A DNA stretch of 10,583 nt from Candidatus Aminicenantota bacterium. Lineage in GTDB: Bacteria > Acidobacteriota > Aminicenantia > UBA2199. The translations under genes were made by a program, and so were the position numbers. The stretch is taken from positions 7,377,097-7,387,679 of the forward strand of contig CP070627.1 of assembly GCA_020355945.1 (NCBI GenBank), written 5' to 3'. A model generated the notes under the pieces. That model saw only the letters and a program-made list of their open reading frames with translations, made no database searches and had not been told where the DNA came from. Shown piece after piece: positions 1 to 6,515 of this stretch (within the stretch, counting starts at the first letter, position 1; each line of letters starts with the position of its first letter).

Positions 1-386
1 TTGTTACCTTTGCGGTAAAAGAGGAATTTATCAAACGGAGCAGCCTGGTGTTGGTGGAACAGGAATCCCGGGCAGATGCCCTGCTGGAGGGTATCATCAA
101 CCGCTTCGATGTCAGCCCCCTCTCTTATGCCGAAGATGCCTCAGCCAACTTCTATAGAGTCACCATTGCCGTCAGTGTGCGGTTCATCGACCTGGAAACC
201 AACGAAATTATTTTTGAAGGAGAAAATATCAGCTTTAGCGATTCCTATGAAATTGATGTCTATGGAGACGATGTCGGGCAATTCGACGCTGCCGAGGACT
301 TCTTTTCCCAGGAAACCGAAACATTACTTAAAATCGCCGAAGAATTTGCCGCCAGTCTGGTCACCACCATACTGGAGAATTTTTAA
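1..386 (+). CDS. lptE: LptE-like LPS-assembly lipoprotein, 3' part only
   Basis: The reading frame is open from base 3 and runs off the left edge, so the signal peptide and lipobox are not visible. About 128 C-terminal residues remain. They show the layout of LptE C-termini: a helix with FAVKEEFIKRSSLVLVEQ, then ADALLEGIINRF, a beta pair (YRVTIAVSVRFIDLETNEIIFEG) and a closing helix with many acidic residues. LptE is the outer-membrane lipoprotein that plugs the LptD barrel in lipopolysaccharide export. Position supports the call, since lptE directly precedes holA in many Gram-negatives; here the gap is 24 nt. LptE sequences diverge strongly, so the assignment rests on pattern plus neighbourhood. 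Internal GTG at 48 is not a credible start, because the homologous-looking helix begins before it. Confidence 0.72.
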   Translation, partial: VTFAVKEEFIKRSSLVLVEQESRADALLEGIINRFDVSPLSYAEDASANFYRVTIAVSVRFIDLETNEIIFEGENISFSDSYEIDVYGDDVGQFDAAEDFFSQETETLLKIAEEFAASLVTTILENF

Positions 387-410
387 TGAAAACCCGGATA
401 AGGTAAAAAA

Positions 411-1496
411 ATGCCGGAAGTATCGTTTTTTAGCTTTTTAGATCAAGTGAAAACAGGGAAAGAAACCTTTCCCGTTACTATTCTTTATGGATTTAACGAA
501 TTCCTGGGGCAAAAAATCATCCGTGCCTTTTGTGATACATTCCTGGTGGAAAAAAGTGAGTTTAACTACCGACGGTATTATTTTGACTCCGAGTATAATG
601 AAACCTCCTGGGAAGAAATTATCAGTGAAGCCAATACCTCCAGTTTTTTTGTCCAATCCCGAAAAATAATTGTGGTCACCATCCGGGATGAGAAAAAAAT
701 TACCCTGCAAAAATATGATGGAGAACTATTGAAAACTTACCTGGCAAAACCGAATCCCAACACCATCCTGGTGATTTATATCTCGTTGAATGTTATAAAG
801 GATGATTTTCAACAGGTCAAACGGCAGAAAATAAACAAATTATTAAAGGCGTTGAATTCTCCCCACTTATACAGTATTGACCTGGACAAAATTTCTGACC
901 TGGAAGTACGGAAATATATCCAGCGTTATTTGAAGGATGTCGGTATGTCGATTACAGCCAGTGCCCTGGATAAAATCATGGAAACCAGGGACGACGATTT
1001 TATATCGTTGCTGTACCAACTGCCCATGCTGGAAATTGCTGCCGTGGAAAACAAAAGCATTGATTCGGAAGATATTGATAAGTTTATTACCGGGGTTGAG
1101 GCACATTCCATATGGGACTTAACCGATGCCATTGAGAGTGAAGATGCCGAAAAGTACTTAAAAATTTTAAAATACCTCTTTATGAATGGTATCGGAGCTA
1201 CCCTGATCATTGGCACCCTGGTTACCCATTACAATAAGATTTATATTGCTAAATTTTTATTAAAGCAAAAATTCCCGGTCCGGGAGATTGGAAGAGTATT
1301 GGGCCAGCATCCTTATTTTTTGAATAAATTTATTCATTCCACCCGGAGTTTTTCAGAAAAACGGCTGCAGCACATCCTTCGCTTGATATATGACCTGGAT
1401 TACGAATCCAAGACCAGCGGCGAAGAGTCCGCGCGGCTGTCACTGCAAAACTTTGCTTTCCGGGCAAAATTAATGGGTGCCCCCCAGGCGAGGTAA
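411..1496 (+). CDS. holA: DNA polymerase III subunit delta
   Basis: The protein has 361 residues, close to the usual 330-350 for HolA. Delta is the clamp-loader subunit that opens the beta sliding clamp. The N-terminal region (about 1-145) has the family pattern: VTILYGFNEFLGQKIIRAF near 22-40, where the degenerate P-loop region lies, then EANTSSFFVQSRKIIVV at 73-89. In that motif the two phenylalanines (79-80) match the hydrophobic wedge that delta inserts into the clamp. A small helical domain follows (about 150-215, with VRKYIQRYLKDVGMSITASALDKI). The C-terminal collar domain ends with SARLSLQNFAFRAKLM. The ATG at 411 has an AAGGT Shine-Dalgarno-like sequence at 400-404, 6 nt before it. 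The gene is cytoplasmic and essential in model bacteria. It lies 24 nt after the lptE-like gene and 21 nt before the HEAT-like gene, suggesting cotranscription. Confidence 0.93.
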   Translation: MPEVSFFSFLDQVKTGKETFPVTILYGFNEFLGQKIIRAFCDTFLVEKSEFNYRRYYFDSEYNETSWEEIISEANTSSFFVQSRKIIVVTIRDEKKITLQKYDGELLKTYLAKPNPNTILVIYISLNVIKDDFQQVKRQKINKLLKALNSPHLYSIDLDKISDLEVRKYIQRYLKDVGMSITASALDKIMETRDDDFISLLYQLPMLEIAAVENKSIDSEDIDKFITGVEAHSIWDLTDAIESEDAEKYLKILKYLFMNGIGATLIIGTLVTHYNKIYIAKFLLKQKFPVREIGRVLGQHPYFLNKFIHSTRSFSEKRLQHILRLIYDLDYESKTSGEESARLSLQNFAFRAKLMGAPQAR

Positions 1497-1517
1497 TGTC
1501 GTATAATTACACTTACC

Positions 1518-3179
1518 ATGAGTGTCATGACTCCATTTGATCAGTTTGACCGGATATTGGCTGACTTCAGCAGGGTAGAGGAACGTCTGTTCTTGAGAGA
1601 TATACAGGAATTCGCCCAAAAACACCCGGAAGTGGTAATCAAAACCTTCTCCGTGCTGTTAAAGAACCAGGACCTCAACATTCAATTAAAATACCTGGTT
1701 TTAAAATCCCTTGGCGAACTCAAATATGATGAATTCGTTCCCCTGCTGAAAGAAACCCTAAAGCGGGAAAATAAATTGCAAATCATATCCGAAGCAGTGA
1801 ATAGTTTAGCAGCCATTAATTCCCTACCTGCGTATAAAGTTATTGCGGATTTCAGACAAAAACACAAAAATCCTGGGTATAAAGAGAAAATAGACCAGGG
1901 TTTGAGAGTTATGTTTACTCGAAATCAATTGGTCTATCATTTTGATGCATTTTACCGGGACAGGGATAGTGTCGCCAATATTGAGAAAAGCAGTGAATTT
2001 TTAATCAAGCATCTGCCTGACGACTATATCAAAGAGTTATTGCCCGCTGCTGCCAGCCGGTTTTATCAAATAAGGTATGAAACCTTCCGAATCCTGAAAA
2101 ACCGCCCCAATCCCATCTATTATTCTACTATTTACTACTATTTTAAAGAATATGCGCCAACAGCAGAGGATGAACTCTTTTTAATGATGTCGGAAGCATT
2201 GATTATCAATGCCTCTCTTTCCACAGCCCAAAAGAAAATATTTCAAAAGTTAAAAGTACATCTCAAGCAATTCAAAGGAGATAAGCAAAATGTCTTTTGC
2301 ATTGTCCTGTTGAGGTTGAATGCCCGGGACATGCTTCCCTATATCGTGGAGATTTACCCGAAACTGGATTTCCAGCGGAAATTGCTGCTGTTTGAAAATT
2401 TAAAAACCGATGATTACAGCCATTTTATGGAATTTATCCGGGGATTATTGACTCATGAAAATAATCAAATTGTATTGGGAAAAATTGTTGAAATTTTGAT
2501 TCATGCCAATGATTTTAAATATCTATTTGCAATCATTGGCTCGGAAAAAGGTATAAGAAAAGAAAAGTTGCTCAATATGGTACTGGGTCATGACCCCCCG
2601 GACATTGACGGTTACCTGGAAAAATATGTTATCCCTTCCCAGGATAATCAAATCCTGCAATCTTCATTGCAATACCTATTAAGACATGCCGCGGACAGAT
2701 ATTTTGAGTTAATCACCGGCATTTTTTTCTCCGGTGTTTCCCCCGGGATAAAAATACTTATCCTCCGGGAGCTCACTAAATTCAAGCCATATAATCAAAA
2801 GGTGTTCATGGAATCTATTTTTAAGGATTTAACTGTCATACGCAGCTTTAAAAAGGATTTTCTCTTCTCATTATTGGGAGTAATGAATGAGAAGACCTTT
2901 GATGATGAATTTGAAGAGAAGATATTGAGTCGGATCCTGGTGTTTATGGAAGAGGCACCGATGGATGACCTGGTTAATTTTATTTATTTTTTCCAGGGGT
3001 ATGAGATCAACAATCAGCGGGACGGTGAATTAATCATCAATGAATTTCGACTGATCAGGAATACCCTTTTAAAGTCCGGCAGGGAACAAAACCTGGCTCG
3101 CATGATCCATATGCTCATCAAGAATATCGAAGAAAAAATAACATTGAAAAAGAAATCAATGACCCGGGAGCCGGTCTGA
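1518..3179 (+). CDS. HEAT-repeat-like protein of unknown function
   Basis: I do not recognise a named family. The 553-residue protein has no signal peptide or membrane segment and is predicted cytoplasmic. The N-terminal 120 residues contain paired amphipathic helices typical of HEAT or armadillo solenoids, for example HPEVVIKTFSVLLKNQDLNIQ, YLVLKSLGELKYDEFVPLLKETL and IISEAVNSLAAINSLPAYKVI. Similar helix pairs recur through the rest (YIKELLPAAASRFYQIRYETFRILK; FMEFIRGLLTHENNQIVLGKIVEIL; IKILILRELTKF). The C-terminus is lysine-rich. Such solenoids usually bind proteins, and no catalytic motif is seen. The start is uncertain: ATG 1518 has no well-spaced Shine-Dalgarno, since GAGG at 1490-1493 is 24 nt away. 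ATG 1527 is the alternative. The gene lies between holA and the exported TPR gene and probably belongs to the same transcript. Confidence 0.8.
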   Translation: MSVMTPFDQFDRILADFSRVEERLFLRDIQEFAQKHPEVVIKTFSVLLKNQDLNIQLKYLVLKSLGELKYDEFVPLLKETLKRENKLQIISEAVNSLAAINSLPAYKVIADFRQKHKNPGYKEKIDQGLRVMFTRNQLVYHFDAFYRDRDSVANIEKSSEFLIKHLPDDYIKELLPAAASRFYQIRYETFRILKNRPNPIYYSTIYYYFKEYAPTAEDELFLMMSEALIINASLSTAQKKIFQKLKVHLKQFKGDKQNVFCIVLLRLNARDMLPYIVEIYPKLDFQRKLLLFENLKTDDYSHFMEFIRGLLTHENNQIVLGKIVEILIHANDFKYLFAIIGSEKGIRKEKLLNMVLGHDPPDIDGYLEKYVIPSQDNQILQSSLQYLLRHAADRYFELITGIFFSGVSPGIKILILRELTKFKPYNQKVFMESIFKDLTVIRSFKKDFLFSLLGVMNEKTFDDEFEEKILSRILVFMEEAPMDDLVNFIYFFQGYEINNQRDGELIINEFRLIRNTLLKSGREQNLARMIHMLIKNIEEKITLKKKSMTREPV

Positions 3180-3222
3180 CATCTTCATCAAATTGTGATA
3201 CAATATTATCCTGGACATAAAT

Positions 3223-3227
3223 AGGAA
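3223..3227 (+). promoter_or_regulatory. Ribosome binding site of the TPR gene
   Basis: AGGAA lies 7 nt before ATG 3235. This favours 3235 over the in-frame ATG at 3241 (third codon) as the start, although the two differ by only two residues. Confidence 0.55.
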
Positions 3228-3234
3228 TAAAAAC

Positions 3235-5160
3235 ATGAAGATGAGAAGAATATATATACCGGTTTATTTAGTTATTGCCCTGGCAATAGCGGGTCAGCCC
3301 TACCTGTTGGGGATGCCGGCCGCAGACAAAAATATGGACCAGGAGATCAACAACCCCAAAAAATATGAAAGTTATTTATTCATCAAATACTTGCTCCATC
3401 TCAACGAATTTGAAAAGGTTGAAGCCGTGATTAACCAATACCTGGAAAAGTATCCCCATGACCCCTTTATTTTAACGGAAAAGGCGTTTCTCCTTAGTGA
3501 AGTAAAGGGTAAGTTTGAAGAGGCATTACAGTTGTTGAAAAAATCCAAAACCATCTATCCCGATTATTACTATGCCAACTATTTGCATGCCTTTATTTTG
3601 TTTACTCTTACAGACCTGTTAAAAAAAGACGATACCGCTGGTATGGAAAAAGCAGGGGAAGCCATCAAATACCTGGAAATAGCAATAAAAGATAATCCCG
3701 GGTTTTATGACGCCTATTATTTAATGGGTGTTATATTGAATTCCAGGGGTGAGCATAAGAAATCCAATGATTATTTTGAACAAGCCAATCAATTAAAGCA
3801 ATCCACTGCCGCTTATATATACATGGCTTCCAATTACCGGCACTTAAACGACACCGATGGCGTCATCAATTCATATAAAAAGATCCTGGCCATAAACCCC
3901 TCTAATTACAGGGCGTTGCGTGCATTGTCCGAAATCTACCTGGAAAAGAAAGATTATAAAATTGCCTCCCTCTATCTTGAAAAATTATTCCAGGCAAACC
4001 CCAATAATCAAAAAATTGTCCAGGAGTATCTTTATTCACTGATTGTCTCAGGAGAAACGGAAAAATTTATGGAAGCCGCGAATAAGGTTGATGTTTCAGA
4101 CTCACCACTCCTGCTCTATGCCCAGGCAGTGCTCTTAACTCAAGAGAAAAAATATAACCAGGCAGAACAGTTATTGGAGAGGCTGGAGCCAAAAAACCTC
4201 AACGCCTATCTTCTAATGGCGGAAATTCATTTGCATCAACATAATTACTACCAGGCCTATCAAACCCTGGAAGGGATCAATGCCGAAGATAGAGACCATA
4301 TCTACTACTCGTTGAAACTGCATGCATTATCACTGCTCGATATGAACCGGCAAATCCTTAAGCTTTTCGACCTCTTACGAGATAAGCCCCTGATTTTGGA
4401 AAAGTTGTCAGCAGACGATTACTATACCTTCCTCTTTGCCATTGCCAATTCGAATCAATTGGAAAAGTTAAGGGAAGCAGTGCAGGTGGCTAAAAATCAT
4501 ATAAAGGAAAAATCAGAACCTTTTACCCACTTGACCCGGCTGCTGCAAAATTTTTCCCTGGGAAAAGAAATCGATGCGGAACCCCTGCGCTTTGACTTTA
4601 ATGTCTTTTTAATCGTAACCTTTTACAAAAATCAGCAAAAATATGAGCGCGCTATCTCTTTGTTAAAAAAACTGGTTCAAAAAAACCAGGATAATCAAAA
4701 TGCATACCTGGAATTATGCGATATTTACCGGGAACAGGAGCGCTTCGGGGAGGTGGAACGTCTTTTGGAAAAGTTAAGCCGACAATTCCCTGCATCAATG
4801 ACAGTGAAAAATTACTATGCCTATTTCCTGGCCCTGCAAAACAAAAAATTGGAACAGGCCCTGGAATTGTCTGCCTTTACATTATCCAACGATAAAGACA
4901 ATCCCGCCTACATTGATACCTATGGATACATACTCTTCCGGTTGGGGCGGTTGTCCGAAGCAGGAAAATATTTTGAAAAAGCCTATCAAAAATGTCCCTT
5001 TGATCTGGAAATTATAGACCACCTGGTGGATTATTATCGCTCCCAAAAGGAAAATCATCATCAGCACATCATCAAAATCTATAAAAAAGCCATTGATAAC
5101 CATGTGGATTTTGAAGACCAATTGAAAAAACGAATCGAAAAATTGAAAAATGCCCAATAA
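3235..5160 (+). CDS. Exported tetratricopeptide-repeat protein, LbcA-like in context
   Basis: The 641-residue protein begins with a basic n-region and hydrophobic stretch (MKMRRIYIPVYLVIALAIAG). Signal peptidase I cleavage is likely near residues 29-30; no lipobox cysteine is present. The rest is helical TPR solenoid. Recognisable units lie near 75-108, 143-186, 193-223, 227-257, 291-318, 325-350, 455-485, 488-520, 524-553 and 558-590, with TPR signatures such as ALRALSEIYLEKKDYKIASLYLEKLFQANPN. The last unit, DTYGYILFRLGRLSEAGKYFEKAY, resembles the C-terminal repeat of TPR proteins encoded next to lolB in Pseudomonas and relatives. One of these, LbcA, is an outer-membrane adaptor for the protease CtpA. 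The next gene here is indeed LolB-like and overlaps by 11 nt. The TPR and export calls are firm; the LbcA-like role is inference from architecture and neighbourhood. Confidence 0.85.
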   Translation: MKMRRIYIPVYLVIALAIAGQPYLLGMPAADKNMDQEINNPKKYESYLFIKYLLHLNEFEKVEAVINQYLEKYPHDPFILTEKAFLLSEVKGKFEEALQLLKKSKTIYPDYYYANYLHAFILFTLTDLLKKDDTAGMEKAGEAIKYLEIAIKDNPGFYDAYYLMGVILNSRGEHKKSNDYFEQANQLKQSTAAYIYMASNYRHLNDTDGVINSYKKILAINPSNYRALRALSEIYLEKKDYKIASLYLEKLFQANPNNQKIVQEYLYSLIVSGETEKFMEAANKVDVSDSPLLLYAQAVLLTQEKKYNQAEQLLERLEPKNLNAYLLMAEIHLHQHNYYQAYQTLEGINAEDRDHIYYSLKLHALSLLDMNRQILKLFDLLRDKPLILEKLSADDYYTFLFAIANSNQLEKLREAVQVAKNHIKEKSEPFTHLTRLLQNFSLGKEIDAEPLRFDFNVFLIVTFYKNQQKYERAISLLKKLVQKNQDNQNAYLELCDIYREQERFGEVERLLEKLSRQFPASMTVKNYYAYFLALQNKKLEQALELSAFTLSNDKDNPAYIDTYGYILFRLGRLSEAGKYFEKAYQKCPFDLEIIDHLVDYYRSQKENHHQHIIKIYKKAIDNHVDFEDQLKKRIEKLKNAQ

Positions 5161-5764
5161 AATCATCCTGAGCAATATACTTTGTATTCTACTCCTTTTG
5201 CCCTTTTGTTCCCGGCTAAAATACGATGTAACACCCCATAAAACCGCTGTTTATCATTCTTTGCGGGTAAAGGTCAATGCAAAAAATACAGGCACCAACC
5301 AAAAACAGAACTTTAAAATCCTTTTGAAATACGATGATTCCAGGGATAAAATGTTCTTTTTATCACCCTTGAACCAGGTTTACGGCCTGCTTTTACTGGA
5401 AGGAGAGAAGGCACTACTGGTCAATACCAAAAAGAAAAAATACTGGAAAGGAAGATTCAATCATCTCTTACAAGAAATATGGGGCCTGGATTTTGATTAC
5501 CGGGAATTTAAGCAATTGATTGTCAATGGAGTGGTCCCTGGAGATAAAATAAAAGAACAGGGCATCAAGATTTCCTTTGAACGCGGCCCAACCAACACCA
5601 ACCAGGAAAACCCCCAACGTATGAAAATCATCAGTGCAGACCTGCTGTTAAAAATAAAAATCTCAAACCGAAAAACAGGAAAAGGTGTGATCTCATTTTC
5701 CAGGAACCTGGCAGGCATGAAAAAAACCAACATCAGGGAACTATTAGAAGCAGAAGATGAATAA
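5150..5764 (+). CDS. LolB-like outer-membrane lipoprotein insertion factor
   Basis: The 204-residue protein has a short hydrophobic N-terminus (IILSNILCILLLLPFC) followed by a beta-rich domain. The core reads KMFFLSPLNQVYGLLLLEGEKALLVNTKKKKYWKG, then HLLQEIWGLDFDYREFKQLIVNGVVP. This is the order seen in LolB and related half-barrel proteins: 'SPLGQ' strand, ligand-facing strands, and a helix before 'xxLLxG'. LolB accepts lipoproteins from periplasmic LolA and inserts them into the outer membrane. If a lipoprotein, Cys20 is the acylated residue, but its lipobox (L-P-F-C) is poor because Phe at -1 is unusual. A plain membrane anchor is the alternative. The start overlaps the TPR stop by 11 nt, implying translational coupling. 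TPR-lolB is a known gene pair in proteobacteria; ispE, which often follows, is absent here. Length matches LolB (about 200 aa). Confidence 0.68.
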   Translation: MPNKIILSNILCILLLLPFCSRLKYDVTPHKTAVYHSLRVKVNAKNTGTNQKQNFKILLKYDDSRDKMFFLSPLNQVYGLLLLEGEKALLVNTKKKKYWKGRFNHLLQEIWGLDFDYREFKQLIVNGVVPGDKIKEQGIKISFERGPTNTNQENPQRMKIISADLLLKIKISNRKTGKGVISFSRNLAGMKKTNIRELLEAEDE

Positions 5765-6473
5765 CAACTCAAAGACGAGACAAATTATAGCCATGGGCGG
5801 CGGTGGTTTTACAATGGAACCGGGGAATCCCCTACTGGATGAATATGTCTTGAGCCAATCTCCCGGGAAAAACCCGCGTATCTGTTTTCTACCTACAGCC
5901 AGCAATGACAACAGCGAATATATCCGGGATTTTTACGCTTATTTTACCACCCGAGCCTGCCAGCCCTCTCACCTGTCATTAACCGAACCTCACACCAGTA
6001 ACTTTGAAAGCTATTTACTGGACCAGGATATTATTTACGTGGGCGGTGGGAATACCGGTCGGATGTTGGCATTATGGAAAAAATACAGCCTGGATGTGAT
6101 ATTAAAAAAAGCCTGGGACCAGGGCATCTTGCTGGCAGGAGTGAGTGCGGGGGCTGCCTGCTGGTTTGAACAAGCCTTAACCGATTCCATACCCGGTAAG
6201 TTGACAGGAGAGAAATGTTTGGGATTTCTCAAGGGCAGTTACTGCGCCCACTATGATAATACCGGCAGACGACCCACGTTTCATCGGTTCATACGAACCC
6301 GGGAACTTCAAAATGGCATTGGCGTGGATAATTTCGCGGCGCTTCACCTGGTGAACCGACAGGTCAAAAAGGTAGTCAGTTCCAGGCCTGATGCCGCTGC
6401 CTATACCGTTCGCAAAGAAGGGAAACAAACCCTGGAAAAACCAATGAAAAGCCTCTACCTGGGAACCCCTTAA
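5757..6473 (+). CDS. Peptidase S51 family protein (peptidase E / YgaJ type)
   Basis: The 238-residue cytoplasmic protein has the S51 fold pattern: strand IIAMGGGGF (10-18), RICFLPTASND (41-51), DIIYVGGGNTGRMLALW (91-107), and the nucleophile elbow GVSAGAACWF with Ser130. Asp143 (LTDS) and His165 (CAHYD) fit the acidic and histidine residues of the triad. The Asp-to-His spacing of 22 equals that in Salmonella PepE (Asp135, His157). The GFLKGSYCAHYD stretch is more like the YgaJ-type branch than classical PepE. PepE cleaves Asp-Xaa dipeptides; the substrate of the YgaJ branch is not something I can state. The ATG overlaps the end of the LolB-like gene by 8 nt, so it is probably translated from the same mRNA. 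Its link to envelope assembly, if any, is unknown. It is the last gene of the plus-strand block. Confidence 0.88.
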   Translation: MNNNSKTRQIIAMGGGGFTMEPGNPLLDEYVLSQSPGKNPRICFLPTASNDNSEYIRDFYAYFTTRACQPSHLSLTEPHTSNFESYLLDQDIIYVGGGNTGRMLALWKKYSLDVILKKAWDQGILLAGVSAGAACWFEQALTDSIPGKLTGEKCLGFLKGSYCAHYDNTGRRPTFHRFIRTRELQNGIGVDNFAALHLVNRQVKKVVSSRPDAAAYTVRKEGKQTLEKPMKSLYLGTP

Positions 6474-6515
6474 AATAGGGCGGCAAACAAGAAAACAAGA
6501 AAATCCAACTTACAA
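6474..6515. other. Convergent intergenic spacer, no clear terminator
   Basis: This 42-bp gap separates two genes that converge. It contains a tandem copy of CAAGAAAA (6488-6495 and 6496-6503). I see no stem with a T-tract on either strand; the only pairing is a 4-bp CCCT/AGGG stem overlapping the end of the peptidase gene. Termination here may be Rho-dependent or may involve structure I cannot evaluate. Confidence 0.4.

Noticed and set aside
1502..1507. TATAAT between holA and the HEAT-like gene, as a possible promoter
   Set aside because: It is only 10 nt before the start codon and has no -35-like sequence 16-18 nt upstream; chance in AT-rich DNA is more likely.
1496..1540. Short frame starting at the ATG that overlaps the holA stop codon (MSYNYTYHECHDSI)
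   Set aside because: It has only 14 codons, its GAGG is 2 nt from the ATG, and it overlaps the HEAT-like gene start in another frame; no support as a gene.
3192..3204. Inverted repeat ATTGTGATACAAT before the TPR gene, as a possible operator
   Set aside because: Arms of only 5 bp with AT-rich content. The nearby TTGTGA/CATAAA pair would place the transcription start downstream of the ribosome binding site, so it is not a convincing promoter.
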